A stretch of 64,000 nt of DNA from an uncultured Bacteroidota bacterium (GCA_903897855.1 CAIUDH010000100.1:36498-100497); one strand, 5' to 3'; shown: positions 26,978 through 36,752, numbered from the stretch's first letter. Numbers and translations: made by a program. Notes: generated from the sequence alone by a model not told the origin.

Positions 26978-28309
26978 CTAATCCTTTTGCTTCTCATACA
27001 ATTTAGATTTATCAACCACCAACAGTTTATCGCCCTCTTTTAAGGTGCGAGACACGACGGAATAAGGTCCGTTAACGATTTGTGTTTTATCATCAAGTTC
27101 AGAGGTGATTTGAATAACCTTATCATCCTGGATTCCAGTTAATACCGCAATCTTTATTGCTTTTCCTAAACTATCAACGGCAAAAATAACTTGTTCCATA
27201 TCATCCCTTGTGGTGGCAGTTTTATCGTTGGTCTTTTTCTTTTCCGCCTCGTTTTTATCACGGGTAGTTACGCATTCGATGGGCACACATAACACATTCT
27301 CTTTTCTTCCAGTTTCGATATCCACAGTGGCATTCATGCCTGCTCTAAAAGGCGATTCATTCGCCGCAAGATTGGTTTTAATGTCCAAGTATGAAGTGGC
27401 GACGATACGGATTTTTACTTCAAAATTAGTGGCCTGATCTGTACTTGCGGAGATGGACGATTTTGCTGCATTCGCGATCTCAAATACCACTCCTTTAAAC
27501 TTTTTCCCAGGGTAGGCATCCACCTCAATTTTAGAGGTGTCGCCGCGTTGCACATGCACGATATCATTTTCATTAACATCAACAATCACCATCATGAAAT
27601 TCAAATCGGCGATACGCATCATTTCCGTTCCTGCCATCTGCGACGTACCTACGACTCTTTCCCCACGCTCCACTTTGAGCCCATAAATCGTACCTTCCTT
27701 CGGAGCTAAAATGGTGGTCTTGTTTAAATTATCCATTGACTCTTTAAGAGAAGCCAACGCACTTGTGATCGCAAACTCCGCTCCTCTAATCGTTTGATTT
27801 GCTGCCTCTACCTGAGCTTTAGCTACCTCGTATGTTGATTTGCTTGTTTCAAATTCGGCATCACTTATCGCTTTCTGATTATGTAAAGAGGTATTCCGTT
27901 TAAAGTTTGCATCTTCAGCAAGGAGGCGCGCATCGGCCTGCGCCTTGCTCGCTTTTGCGTTGGCAAGCTGTGCTCTGGCCTGATCCACACTGGCAGCGAT
28001 CCGGTCTTGCTGTGATTGATAAATTTGCGGATTTATTTTTGCCAACAATTGACCTTTATGAACATAATCACCATCTTTAACATAAAGCTCAGTAATCTCG
28101 CCTGAGATGTCAGACGATATCTTAATCTCGTTTTCAGGTTGGATTTTTCCATTGGCCGCCACCGTTTCTATAATGGTACGATGATCGGCTCGAATGACTG
28201 AGACTTTGATTCCTTTTTCAGAATTAATCCAGCCCGCTTTTTTTCCAATAAATGCAGCCACCAACAACACGATAATAACACCTAACAACCACCAAATTAT
28301 ACGTTTCAT
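26978..28309 (-). CDS. periplasmic adaptor (membrane fusion protein) of an efflux pump
   Basis: This protein has 443 residues: an N-terminal membrane anchor (about 4-22), then a lipoyl-like half (IKISSDISGEITELYVKDGDYV), a long coiled-coil hairpin (about 110-195), the second lipoyl half (TTILAPKEGTIYGLKVERGE), and beta-barrel and membrane-proximal domains. It belongs to the HlyD/MacA-type adaptors that link an inner-membrane ABC or RND pump to TolC. The tolC-like gene ends 12 bases upstream. The pump itself is not next to it: the following gene is pssA. In many relatives a MacB-type permease follows, so the pump may be encoded elsewhere. Confidence 0.88.
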   Translation of the reverse strand: MKRIIWWLLGVIIVLLVAAFIGKKAGWINSEKGIKVSVIRADHRTIIETVAANGKIQPENEIKISSDISGEITELYVKDGDYVHKGQLLAKINPQIYQSQQDRIAASVDQARAQLANAKASKAQADARLLAEDANFKRNTSLHNQKAISDAEFETSKSTYEVAKAQVEAANQTIRGAEFAITSALASLKESMDNLNKTTILAPKEGTIYGLKVERGERVVGTSQMAGTEMMRIADLNFMMVIVDVNENDIVHVQRGDTSKIEVDAYPGKKFKGVVFEIANAAKSSISASTDQATNFEVKIRIVATSYLDIKTNLAANESPFRAGMNATVDIETGRKENVLCVPIECVTTRDKNEAEKKKTNDKTATTRDDMEQVIFAVDSLGKAIKIAVLTGIQDDKVIQITSELDDKTQIVNGPYSVVSRTLKEGDKLLVVDKSKLYEKQKD

Positions 28310-28321
28310 TTTTAAAAAAAA

Positions 28322-29731
28322 TTATAATGTTATACTTATACCCCTATAAAAATCAATAATTTTACTCTTTAAAATCAAGTCATACTTGGCTTGCTGTAAG
28401 TTAATCTCTGCCCGAGCTTTATTGTTTCTAGCAGTGATAAAATCAAGATAACTGCTCGCCCCTTGAGCATAACGAAGTTCTGTATTTAAATAAAATGCGC
28501 TTTGCGCTGTTAAATTTTTTAGAGCTGATGTGTATTTTGCTTTCGCAGCTTCCACATCGGCAATGGCCTGCTGTATGTTTTTCAACAAACTATTTTTTGT
28601 TTGAGTTAAATTTAGACCTTGGTTGAGTACATTTATTTTAGATTTCTGAATATTACCTGACACTCTTAAATTGTTAAAAATTGGGATAGTAAGACTCAAT
28701 GAAATGTATTTGCCAAAATTTTGATTGAGCTGATCGTTAAAAGCAACAGCACTAAAATTACTCTTGTATTGTGGTGCAAACACGGTGTCCAAGGTGGTTT
28801 TCGTTAATCCTATGGGGGTAATCCCTACTATTGATGAACCATTATAGGCAACATATTTATTACTATACAACGTATTTAAACCACCCGATAATGTTAAGCG
28901 AGGCGACAAACCACCCAGTGCAATTTTTTGTGTGGTGGAGGCAGCCTCTTTACGCAGGATTGCCCCCTTCACTTCTGGACGATTGCCAAGAGATTGCTCA
29001 TATACTACATTTACATCATACTGTTCGTTGATAGGAAGCACAATCACTGGTCTTTCAATTTTTACATTCAATATTTCCGGCAACTCCATCAATTGAATCA
29101 AGGTAAGTTTAGCACTTGATATTGCATTTTGTGCCATCTGCGAATTATACTCATCATTGGCTTGTTGAGCGTCTTGCTCAAGGAGAGCGCTCTGGGCCAT
29201 CTTTCCTGCCTTTACTAAGATGTCGGTACGCGCGCGCTGGCTCAAAGTAACTTCTAATTGTGAATTGACATTGATCAGATTATCTTCCGTATACATCACC
29301 TGAAGGAAGGCAGCGGCTACCTGCAATGATAAATCGTTCTGCTGTGTCGTAACATCGGTAAGTGTTGCAGCATAATTGAGTTGTGCCAGCTTCAAGTTGT
29401 TTAAGAGTTGAAAACCGTTAAACAACGTAACACTGCTGTTTACCCCCATATTGGCCGATTGGGTGCTATTACTGATATAGGCATTGGTTACGGGGTCAAT
29501 ATTTCTTCCATAATTATAGTTTTGGCTGAAGGACGCATTTAAATTAGGAAGCATCGCCGCCTTCGTTGTTTTTACATCGATAGTCGTGCTCTGTAAATTA
29601 AGTTGAGCTTGCTTTAAACGAATATTGTTTTTCAGGGCCGTTTCAATACACTGCTGCAATGTGTATTGCTGTTGGGCATTAATAACCGTCGAAAAAAAAA
29701 CAAAACAAACAAACAATCGAATCCCTTTCAT
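28322..29731 (-). CDS. TolC-family outer-membrane efflux protein
   Basis: This protein of 469 residues has a signal peptide (MKGIRLFVCFVFFSTVINAQ) and two OEP repeats. The first begins YTLQQCIETALKNNIRLKQA; the second lies in the C-terminal half, with LTIPIFNNLRVSGNIQKSKI as the beta-strand to coiled-coil transition. The protein should form the trimeric outer-membrane duct for the adaptor encoded downstream. Upstream, a TACATTTG element (reverse strand, 29751-29758) fits the promoter. Substrates are unknown. Confidence 0.9.
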   Translation of the reverse strand: MKGIRLFVCFVFFSTVINAQQQYTLQQCIETALKNNIRLKQAQLNLQSTTIDVKTTKAAMLPNLNASFSQNYNYGRNIDPVTNAYISNSTQSANMGVNSSVTLFNGFQLLNNLKLAQLNYAATLTDVTTQQNDLSLQVAAAFLQVMYTEDNLINVNSQLEVTLSQRARTDILVKAGKMAQSALLEQDAQQANDEYNSQMAQNAISSAKLTLIQLMELPEILNVKIERPVIVLPINEQYDVNVVYEQSLGNRPEVKGAILRKEAASTTQKIALGGLSPRLTLSGGLNTLYSNKYVAYNGSSIVGITPIGLTKTTLDTVFAPQYKSNFSAVAFNDQLNQNFGKYISLSLTIPIFNNLRVSGNIQKSKINVLNQGLNLTQTKNSLLKNIQQAIADVEAAKAKYTSALKNLTAQSAFYLNTELRYAQGASSYLDFITARNNKARAEINLQQAKYDLILKSKIIDFYRGISITL

Positions 29732-29750
29732 ATCGAAATTTTTTGGTGTG

Positions 29751-29758
29751 CAAATGTA
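29751..29758 (-). promoter_or_regulatory. promoter -7 element (TACATTTG) of the tolC-adaptor operon
   Basis: Read on the reverse strand, TACATTTG matches TAnnTTTG, 19 bases ahead of the tolC-like start codon. The -33 element is not obvious. Confidence 0.45.
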
Positions 29759-29881
29759 ATCAAATTCGACCTTACTATCTGCTTTTGAGACTTCTTCAGA
29801 AAAAAAGACTCGATAAGGCCACGGTCGTATTTATGAAATACAAATTAACATAAACATACACCATTAACGTCGTCGGTTGTA

Positions 29882-29889
29882 TATCTTTG
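29882..29889 (+). promoter_or_regulatory. promoter -7 element (TATCTTTG) directly before purD
   Basis: TATCTTTG matches TAnnTTTG and ends four bases before the purD start codon. Transcription would begin at or within the start codon, which predicts a leaderless transcript. Confidence 0.5.
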
Positions 29890-29893
29890 CGTT

Positions 29894-31168
29894 ATGAATA
29901 TCTTGTTGTTGGGCAGTGGCGGTAGAGAACATGCGCTTGCATGGAAAATTAAACAATCTGCCCATTGCGATAAATTATTTGTTGCTCCTGGAAATGCCGG
30001 TACGCAAACCCTAGCGACGAATCTTGCTTTTAATGACGATGATTTCGAGGCAATTAAAATGGCCTGTTTGAAATACGAAATCGAGCTGGTGGTGGTAGGC
30101 CCTGAAACACCTTTAGTAAAAGGTATTGTCGATTTTTTTGAACACGATGCCGCACTCTCTAAATGCGCTATCATCGGCCCAAATAAAATTGCGGCACAAC
30201 TCGAAGGAAGCAAAGATTTTAGCAAGCATTTGATGCAACAGTGTCATATTCCAACAGCAAAATATGCTACTTTTACGAAGGCCAATTTCAATGCAGGAAT
30301 TGATTATCTAAAAACGCATCCATTACCCATTGTTCTCAAAGCCGATGGTTTGGCCGCCGGCAAAGGAGTGTTGATCTGTACTTCGAACCAAGAGGCCATT
30401 GACGAATTCACAGCCATGCTCCAGGATCATAAATTTGGAGAAGCCAGCGCGAAGGTGGTGGTGGAAGAATTTCTTGAAGGGATTGAGCTTTCTGTGTTTG
30501 TTGTCACCGATGGGATAAGTTATAAAATGCTTCCCAGCGCGAAAGATTACAAACGTATTGGAGAAGGCGATACCGGCTTAAACACTGGAGGAATGGGTGC
30601 AGTAAGCCCTGTGCCATTTGCCGATTCGACGTTTTTAAAGAAAGTTGAAACCCAAATTGTTGCTCCATTACTCTCGGGGCTGAAACAAAACAATATTCTT
30701 TATAAAGGCTTTCTATTTGTGGGGTTAATGAATTCGAATGGCGAACCTTCGGTAATTGAATTTAACTGCCGACTGGGAGACCCTGAAACAGAAGTATTAG
30801 TACCGAGATTAAAGACAGATATGGTGGAAATATTTATGGCTATTGCCCATTCAAAGGTGAATGAACTTGAAATAGAGATCCTGGATGAAACCGCTGTCAC
30901 TGTCTTTTTAGTTTCTGGCGGATACCCCGATACCTATCAGAAAGGTCTCGTTATAAAGGGCTTGAATCAGGTAAAGGAAAGTATGGTCTTTCATGCAGGC
31001 ACCACCACCATAAACCAAGAAACGGTGACTCATGGAGGCCGCGTGATAGCCCTTACATCACTAGGAAATTCAATACAGGAAGCGGTAACAAAATCGCTGG
31101 CGTCGGCACACCTGATAACCTATGAGGGCAAATATTTCAGAAACGATATTGGAAAAGATTTAATCTAA
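29894..31168 (+). CDS. purD: phosphoribosylamine-glycine ligase
   Basis: This ATP-grasp enzyme has 424 residues and catalyses the second step of de novo purine synthesis, joining 5-phosphoribosylamine and glycine with ATP. The N-terminus MNILLLGSGGREHALAWKIK is diagnostic, followed by VAPGNAGT and VVVGPETPLVKGI. The ATP-grasp part shows LKADGLAAGKGV and VVEEFLEGIELSVF, then LNTGGMGAVSPVP and FNCRLGDPETEV. The length is normal. The DUF502 gene follows 8 bases downstream and probably shares the transcript. Confidence 0.95.
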   Translation: MNILLLGSGGREHALAWKIKQSAHCDKLFVAPGNAGTQTLATNLAFNDDDFEAIKMACLKYEIELVVVGPETPLVKGIVDFFEHDAALSKCAIIGPNKIAAQLEGSKDFSKHLMQQCHIPTAKYATFTKANFNAGIDYLKTHPLPIVLKADGLAAGKGVLICTSNQEAIDEFTAMLQDHKFGEASAKVVVEEFLEGIELSVFVVTDGISYKMLPSAKDYKRIGEGDTGLNTGGMGAVSPVPFADSTFLKKVETQIVAPLLSGLKQNNILYKGFLFVGLMNSNGEPSVIEFNCRLGDPETEVLVPRLKTDMVEIFMAIAHSKVNELEIEILDETAVTVFLVSGGYPDTYQKGLVIKGLNQVKESMVFHAGTTTINQETVTHGGRVIALTSLGNSIQEAVTKSLASAHLITYEGKYFRNDIGKDLI

Positions 31169-31176
31169 GCACCATT

Positions 31177-31740
31177 ATGACAAACTTCAATTACCGCGAA
31201 ATTGCGCGTAAACTCCTCAGCTACTTTCTACGGGGCTTGCTTATTGTAATTCCTGTAAGCCTCTCACTTTATATCATCTTTTCTATTTTTACAAAAATAG
31301 ACAATATTATCCCTTTAGGCTATGGACTTGGCTTTATTGTCATCATTACTACCATCACCATCATTGGTTATATCGGCAACATGCTCTTTGGACAAACTAT
31401 TTTAGTGTTCATAAACGACTTGTTAGAACGTACCCCTGGGGTTAAATATATCTATAATTTAATCAAGGATTTTATGGAAGCTTTCGTAGGTGAGAAGCGT
31501 AAGTTTACGGAGCCTGTGATGATTGAGATGCATGAAGGCGTTTATAAACTAGGGTTTGTAACCCAGAAGGAGCTATCGAAATTTGGCATGACCGAGTATA
31601 TGAGCGTGTATTGCCCTAAAAGTTACGGTATGATGGGTGATTTGCTCATCGTCAAAAAAGACAAAGTGCGTTTGGTCGACAAAAATGCAACCAAAACAAT
31701 GTCGTTCATCGTAAGTGGTGGTGTTACCGAAATTGAATAA
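31177..31740 (+). CDS. DUF502-family membrane protein
   Basis: This protein of 187 residues has two membrane segments (about 15-36 and 46-68), followed by a conserved soluble region with RTPGVKYIYNLIKDFMEAF and EGVYKLGFVTQKEL, typical of DUF502. The biochemical role of the family is not established. It probably sits in the inner membrane with the soluble part inside the cell. It is co-transcribed with purD, which does not by itself imply a role in purine synthesis. Confidence 0.85.
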   Translation: MTNFNYREIARKLLSYFLRGLLIVIPVSLSLYIIFSIFTKIDNIIPLGYGLGFIVIITTITIIGYIGNMLFGQTILVFINDLLERTPGVKYIYNLIKDFMEAFVGEKRKFTEPVMIEMHEGVYKLGFVTQKELSKFGMTEYMSVYCPKSYGMMGDLLIVKKDKVRLVDKNATKTMSFIVSGGVTEIE

Positions 31741-31815
31741 TATTCGTTCCAAAATCCCCCCATTTGAGTTGTGAAAATAGTTTAGTTTTACCTCCCTTAT
31801 TAATACATTATAATC

Positions 31816-33438
31816 ATGAAATTCATCACAAGTATTTTACTTTCCATCTTTCTGGTACTCTCTGCGCCTGCTCAAAAAGCCCCAGATCGTTGGTTCAATC
31901 TTGATTACACTCAAGATGGCGTTGCTGGAGTGGGCGCCGACAAGGCCATGAATGAAATACTAAAAGATAAAAAAGCACAAGATATCATCGTTGCTGTGAT
32001 CGATGGAGGAACAGATCCTTTGCATGAAGACCTGAAAGAAAACATGTGGATCAACTCTAAAGAGATTGAAGGTAATGGTATTGACGATGATGAGAATGGT
32101 TATATTGACGACATTTACGGATGGGATTTTATCGGTGGCGCTAATGGAACCGTAGAGTTTGATAATATAGAACTTACTCGCCTATACCGCGACCTAAAAA
32201 AGAAATATGATGGTGTCGATGGCAAGACGATCTCTCCAGATAAAAAAAATGAATTTAAATTATATTTAAAGGTTAAAGAAGAACATCAAAAAAAGTATTC
32301 CGTTTCAAAAAATAATTATGAAGTTTACCGTAACTTTTTAAAATCATTTAATGCCATTAAAAAAGAAATTGGGAAAGATAAAATCACGAATGAAGATATT
32401 GCTTCTTTTAAATCGGAAGACCCTGCTACCGTATTAGCACTAAATATTTTTCATAATATCATCGCCGGAGGCGGTAAAATTGAGGACATCGACTTTGATG
32501 CGGAATTAACAGGAGCTGTTGAACATTACGAAGTGGAATATAAATACCAACTAAATTTAGATTATGACCCCCGTGCAAAATTAGTAGGGGATGATTATTC
32601 GAATGTGAATGAGCGTAAATATGGGAATAATGAAGTTAAAGGGCCTGATGCAACGCATGGAACCCACGTGGCGGGAATTATTGGGGCTGTTCGAAATAAT
32701 AATATCGGAATGGATGGCGTTGCAAGCCATCTTAAAATAATGGTGGTTCGTTGCGTGCCCAATGGAGACGAGCGCGACAAAGACGTAGCGAACGCCATCC
32801 GTTACGCGGTGGATAACGGTGCTAAAATTATTAATATGAGCTTTGGAAAATATTATGGAAGTAATAAAACGGCCGTCGATGAGGCCGTGAAATATGCGAT
32901 GAATCGCGATGTACTCATCGTTCATGCCGCAGGCAATGAAGGTGCGAATTTGAAGGGGAAACAACATTTCCCGACTCGTCACTATGCCGATAAAAGTGGA
33001 GAAGCCAAGGCTTGGATCGAGGTTGGTGCATCACAACCCGATATGCAACCCGCCAGTTTTAGTAATTATGGTTCAAAAGAGGTTGATTTATTCGCTCCAG
33101 GAACAGAAATTTATTCAACGACTCCCGACAATACTTATAAGGTACTACAAGGCACCAGTATGGCTTCACCTGTAGTAGCCGGATGTGCCGCATTATTGCG
33201 CGCATATTACCCTGACCTAACGGCAGAACAGGTAAAAATCATTTTGGTTAAAAGTGTCACAAAAGTACCTGGAAAAATGTTGCTACCCATTGATGATGAG
33301 GCAGAGGTGAAGCAAAATAGTAAAAATAAGGAGCCTAAAATTGCAAAAACATCGTACAAAAAACTTTGTAGAAGTGGAGGTATTGTAAATGTTTATAAGG
33401 CAGTAAAAGTAGCAGAAGCAATGAAGACGGGAAAATAA
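31816..33438 (+). CDS. S8-family (subtilisin-like) secreted serine protease with long insert
   Basis: This protein of 540 residues has a signal peptide (ends SAPAQ, about residue 20). The catalytic triad is Asp63 (VAVIDGGTDPLHEDL), His281 (THGTHVAGIIG) and Ser448 (GTSMASPVVAG). There is hardly room for an I9-type propeptide before the Asp motif. Between Asp and His lie 218 residues instead of a few dozen, so an extra helical, Lys-rich domain of about 170 residues (near 95-265) is inserted into the fold. No T9SS sorting domain is visible at the C-terminus, so the enzyme likely stays in the periplasm or leaves by another route. It is a single-gene unit that converges with rnc. Confidence 0.9.
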   Translation: MKFITSILLSIFLVLSAPAQKAPDRWFNLDYTQDGVAGVGADKAMNEILKDKKAQDIIVAVIDGGTDPLHEDLKENMWINSKEIEGNGIDDDENGYIDDIYGWDFIGGANGTVEFDNIELTRLYRDLKKKYDGVDGKTISPDKKNEFKLYLKVKEEHQKKYSVSKNNYEVYRNFLKSFNAIKKEIGKDKITNEDIASFKSEDPATVLALNIFHNIIAGGGKIEDIDFDAELTGAVEHYEVEYKYQLNLDYDPRAKLVGDDYSNVNERKYGNNEVKGPDATHGTHVAGIIGAVRNNNIGMDGVASHLKIMVVRCVPNGDERDKDVANAIRYAVDNGAKIINMSFGKYYGSNKTAVDEAVKYAMNRDVLIVHAAGNEGANLKGKQHFPTRHYADKSGEAKAWIEVGASQPDMQPASFSNYGSKEVDLFAPGTEIYSTTPDNTYKVLQGTSMASPVVAGCAALLRAYYPDLTAEQVKIILVKSVTKVPGKMLLPIDDEAEVKQNSKNKEPKIAKTSYKKLCRSGGIVNVYKAVKVAEAMKTGK

Positions 33439-33449
33439 CCGTCGCTCAT

Positions 33450-34181
33450 TTACACTCCAAGCATTTCACAAGTTTTCTCGGCTGCCTCTTGCTCCGATTT
33501 GCGCTTATTATAATCTAATCCGGTACCATAGGCTTTCTCATCGATCACCACCTGCACCTTAAACTGTTTTTGATTATGCTGTCCGGGAAGCATGTCAATG
33601 GTTTCAAAGGTGATTGATTTTCCGGATTTCTGACACCAATTAATGATGCGGCTTTTATAGTTTGTTTCGGTATGCACCAAGGCATCAATATCCAGATACA
33701 CATTGAGCAGCCCTTCGGAAATAAACTTTTCAGTCGCATTATACCCCTTGTCAAGAAACAAAGCTCCTAAAAATGCTTCTAACGTATTGCCTGGCATGCT
33801 CTTAAGCCGATCCCTGTTAGGCCCCATCTTCTTGTTGAAATCAACTAAATCAGTAATTCCTATCTTTTTTGCAATACTATTGAGTTGTTCGCGACTCACA
33901 ATTTTACTTCTCAGCTGAGTAAGGAATCCTTCATCTTTAAAAGGGAACTTTAGAAAAAGCACTTGAGCTACCGCCGCATTGAGAATGGCATCGCCTAAAT
34001 ATTCCAGCCGTTCATTACTGTTTTTTATTTTTGTACCCTGGATCGGCGTTGATGCCGAGGAATGCCTGAAGGCCTGCTTGTATAACTTTATGTTGGTGGG
34101 GCGTATGGTGGTAACCTTAAAAATTTCTTTGCGTAGTTCCTTATCTTTCTGCGATAAAATAGATAGAAGATACTTTATCAT
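33450..34181 (-). CDS. rnc: ribonuclease III
   Basis: This double-strand-specific endoribonuclease of 243 residues acts in rRNA maturation and RNA decay. The RNase III signature NERLEYLGDAILNAAVAQVL (with the catalytic acidic residues) lies near residue 57; a second acidic site is in NTLEAFLGALFLDKG. The C-terminal dsRNA-binding domain (about 165-243) ends with RKSEQEAAEKTCEMLGV. It is third in the common acpP-fabF-rnc order, 25 bases after fabF. Confidence 0.95.
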   Translation of the reverse strand: MIKYLLSILSQKDKELRKEIFKVTTIRPTNIKLYKQAFRHSSASTPIQGTKIKNSNERLEYLGDAILNAAVAQVLFLKFPFKDEGFLTQLRSKIVSREQLNSIAKKIGITDLVDFNKKMGPNRDRLKSMPGNTLEAFLGALFLDKGYNATEKFISEGLLNVYLDIDALVHTETNYKSRIINWCQKSGKSITFETIDMLPGQHNQKQFKVQVVIDEKAYGTGLDYNKRKSEQEAAEKTCEMLGV

Positions 34182-34206
34182 ACGATTCGAAGTTAACCCG
34201 AGTGTA

Positions 34207-35460
34207 TTATGCAGTATATTTTTTGAAAATCACCGTAGCATTATGTCCACCAAAACCGAAGCAATTGCTTACAGCGTAGTTCACATTACGATACTGTGCT
34301 TTGTTAAATGTGAGATTGAGGCGTGGATCGATGTTGGGGTCATCGGTAAAGTGATTGATTGTGGGAGGGATAATGTTTTTGTATACTGCAAGCACCGAAG
34401 CCAAAGCCTCAACAGCACCTGCCCCACCGAGAAGATGGCCCGTCATCGATTTAGTACTACTTATATTGAGATCGAATACATGATCGCCGAAAACTTTTGT
34501 AATAGCCTTCAACTCGGCGACATCCCCTAAGGGTGTTGAAGTGCCGTGAACGTTGATATAGTCAATATCTGAAATTGAAATTCCTGCATCATGAAGTGCT
34601 TCATTCAAAACCAAAACCACACCTAATCCTTCTGGATGAGGAGCTGTAAGGTGATAAGCGTCGGCGCTCATGCCCGAACCTGCAACTTCTGCGTATATTT
34701 TAGCGCCACGCGCCTTAGCATGTTCTAACTCTTCGAGTACCAAGGCTCCCGCTCCTTCTCCAATAACAAAACCATCGCGTTCATTATCAAACGGTCGTGA
34801 AGCGGTTTGAGGGCTGTCATTGCGTTCCGAAAGAGCCTTCATGGCATTGAAACCACCTACAGCAGGCTCATTTACAGCAGCTTCACTTCCACCGGCAATC
34901 ATCATTTCAGCTTTACCCAAACGAATATAAGTACAGGCATCAATAATGGCGTTATTGCTTGAAGCACAAGCCGAAGTGGTGATGTAGTTTGGGCCCCTAA
35001 AACCATGACGCATAGAGATATGCCCTGAAGCGATATCACTAATCATCATCGGGATGAAAAAAGGATTGAATCGAGGTGTTCCATCGCCTCGGCCAAACTC
35101 CATCACTTCCCTGAAAAAAGTTGATAATCCGCCAATTCCAGTACCCCAAATAACTCCAATACGGTCCTTATTTACATCGGAGGCCTCAATTCCTGCGTCT
35201 TTTACTGCATCATCAGCACAGGCAACGGCAAACTGTGAAAAAAGATCCAACTTTCGTGCATCTTTTTTCTCCATATATTTTAATATATCAAACCCTTTGA
35301 CCTCACAAGCAAAGCGGGTCTTGAATTTCGTGCAATCGAAACGTGTAATTGGGCCAGCACCACTCACTCCCTTTTCAAGGTTATTCCAGTATTCTTCTAC
35401 TGTATTTCCTATAGGAGTAAGTGCTCCTAAGCCAGTAATAACTACTCTTTTGAGCTCCAT
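34207..35460 (-). CDS. fabF: beta-ketoacyl-ACP synthase II
   Basis: This condensing enzyme of fatty-acid elongation has 417 residues and joins malonyl-ACP with acyl-ACP. The N-terminus RVVITGLGALTPIGNTVEEY is typical. The nucleophile Cys lies in ITTSACASSNNAI, and the two catalytic His in YINVHGTSTPLGD and SMTGHLLGGAG, with the C-terminal NCFGFGGHNA motif. The length is normal. It is placed between acpP and rnc on one transcript, 80 bases after acpP. Confidence 0.96.
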   Translation of the reverse strand: MELKRVVITGLGALTPIGNTVEEYWNNLEKGVSGAGPITRFDCTKFKTRFACEVKGFDILKYMEKKDARKLDLFSQFAVACADDAVKDAGIEASDVNKDRIGVIWGTGIGGLSTFFREVMEFGRGDGTPRFNPFFIPMMISDIASGHISMRHGFRGPNYITTSACASSNNAIIDACTYIRLGKAEMMIAGGSEAAVNEPAVGGFNAMKALSERNDSPQTASRPFDNERDGFVIGEGAGALVLEELEHAKARGAKIYAEVAGSGMSADAYHLTAPHPEGLGVVLVLNEALHDAGISISDIDYINVHGTSTPLGDVAELKAITKVFGDHVFDLNISSTKSMTGHLLGGAGAVEALASVLAVYKNIIPPTINHFTDDPNIDPRLNLTFNKAQYRNVNYAVSNCFGFGGHNATVIFKKYTA

Positions 35461-35540
35461 AGTGTGTAAAATTCATCCCCTACCTAACCCCTCCCATATA
35501 AGAATGGAAGGGAAAGTAGAGTGTTTCTTAGTGCAAAAAA

Positions 35541-35777
35541 TTATTTCGTAGCGCCTTCGATGTAGCTGATTGCGTCGCCTACCGTACCTATTTTCTCGGC
35601 TTGGTCGTCGGGTATAGCAATGTTGAATTCTTTTTCAAATTCCATGATTAACTCTACAGTGTCCAATGAATCGGCACCTAAATCATTCGTGAAACTCGCT
35701 TCTAGAGTGACTTCAGCTTCTTCTACGCCTAATTTTTCAACAATAATGTTCTTTACTTTGGTTGCAATGTCTGACAT
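35541..35777 (-). CDS. acpP: acyl carrier protein
   Basis: This acidic helical protein of 78 residues carries growing fatty acids on a phosphopantetheine arm attached to Ser37 in the motif [10 protein letters not shown]. The start [16 protein letters not shown] is the typical ACP N-terminus; an in-frame extension upstream is not conserved in type, so I use the ATG at 35777. It is first in the acpP-fabF-rnc operon. Confidence 0.95.
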   Translation of the reverse strand: MSDIATKVKNIIVEKLGVEEAEVTLEASFTNDLGADSLDTVELIMEFEKEFNIAIPDDQAEKIGTVGDAISYIEGATK

Positions 35778-35931
35778 AATACGATAATGGTTATTAAGAA
35801 TAAGTTGCAAATAACAACATTTTAAAAATACGAAACAAAAGTTTTTTTGCGGAATTCGTTTGTTTTAAACCATTCTTGAGGTTGAGGCTGCTGGTTTGAA
35901 GACTCCCAAACTTGTGAATGCCAAATAAAAG

Positions 35932-35939
35932 TATATTTG
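35932..35939 (+). promoter_or_regulatory. promoter -7 element (TATATTTG) of the MBL hydrolase gene
   Basis: TATATTTG matches TAnnTTTG, with a CTTG at 35911-35914 as a possible -33 element 17 bases upstream. Only five bases separate it from the start codon at 35945, again predicting an almost leaderless transcript and excluding the earlier frame opening at 35918. Confidence 0.5.
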
Positions 35940-35944
35940 CCTTT

Positions 35945-36592
35945 ATGTTACAGGTGGCCTGCTTTACTTTTAATTTCATACAAGAAAACACGTATGTGGT
36001 ATACGATGACGAAAGTTTGGAGGCCGTCATCATCGATGCTGGAAATCAATATGACAATGAGAATCAACGCCTTTTTACGTTTATTACGGACCGGCATCTC
36101 CAGGTGACCCGACTCCTCAATACTCATGCTCATATCGACCATATCATTGGTAATGAGGCCTGTGCGACGAAGTTTGGCCTCCAACCGGAAATTCATGCCG
36201 AGGATCTTTCCACCTTTGAAAACACAATTCAAAGTAGTGTGCTCTGGGGGGTTGATTTAAGCGCTGCACCGTTGCCAAAACTCACCCTGAGAGAACACGA
36301 AGAAATAGTGCTGGGGAATGAAAGGCTGAAAATACTCTTTACGCCAGGGCACTCGAGAGGTCATGTTAGCTTCTATAGTTCGAAACACGATTTTATTTTA
36401 AGTGGCGACGTTATATTTCATGGAAGTATCGGCCGTACCGATTTACCCGGAGGTGACACCATGACCCTGCACACCTCGATCCAGAAAAAAATTTATACGC
36501 TACCGCCTCAAACTGCCATTTACAGTGGCCATGGGGAGCCAACTACGGTAGGCTTTGAAATGGCCAATAACCCCTTTGTAAGAGGTGAATAA
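35945..36592 (+). CDS. metallo-beta-lactamase-fold hydrolase, glyoxalase II-like
   Basis: This protein has 215 residues. The dinuclear metal site is visible as THAHIDH (HxHxDH), a later His in PGHSRGHVSF, Asp in LSGDVIF, and a final His in YSGHGEPT. The length and layout match the short GloB-like family that hydrolyses thioesters such as S-lactoylglutathione; in organisms using bacillithiol the natural substrate may differ. It is transcribed divergently from acpP and upstream of the T6SS-like block but has its own promoter element. Confidence 0.88.
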   Translation: MLQVACFTFNFIQENTYVVYDDESLEAVIIDAGNQYDNENQRLFTFITDRHLQVTRLLNTHAHIDHIIGNEACATKFGLQPEIHAEDLSTFENTIQSSVLWGVDLSAAPLPKLTLREHEEIVLGNERLKILFTPGHSRGHVSFYSSKHDFILSGDVIFHGSIGRTDLPGGDTMTLHTSIQKKIYTLPPQTAIYSGHGEPTTVGFEMANNPFVRGE

Positions 36593-36752
36593 TGCACTCT
36601 AGTCGAAGCCAAAACCATTTTATACCCTTCGAAACCCCGATTTAAATGTCGCCCCGATTCCGTGGCTGAGTAAATTATTCCGGATTCATTTCTATTTGAT
36701 TTCAATTTCTAAAAATTTATTAAATTAGGCCATGAATTTGTCTAATATTTTA

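Noticed and set aside
33979..34530. Plus-strand frame across the rnc-fabF junction
   Set aside because: It overlaps two certain genes on the opposite strand and has no recognisable domain.
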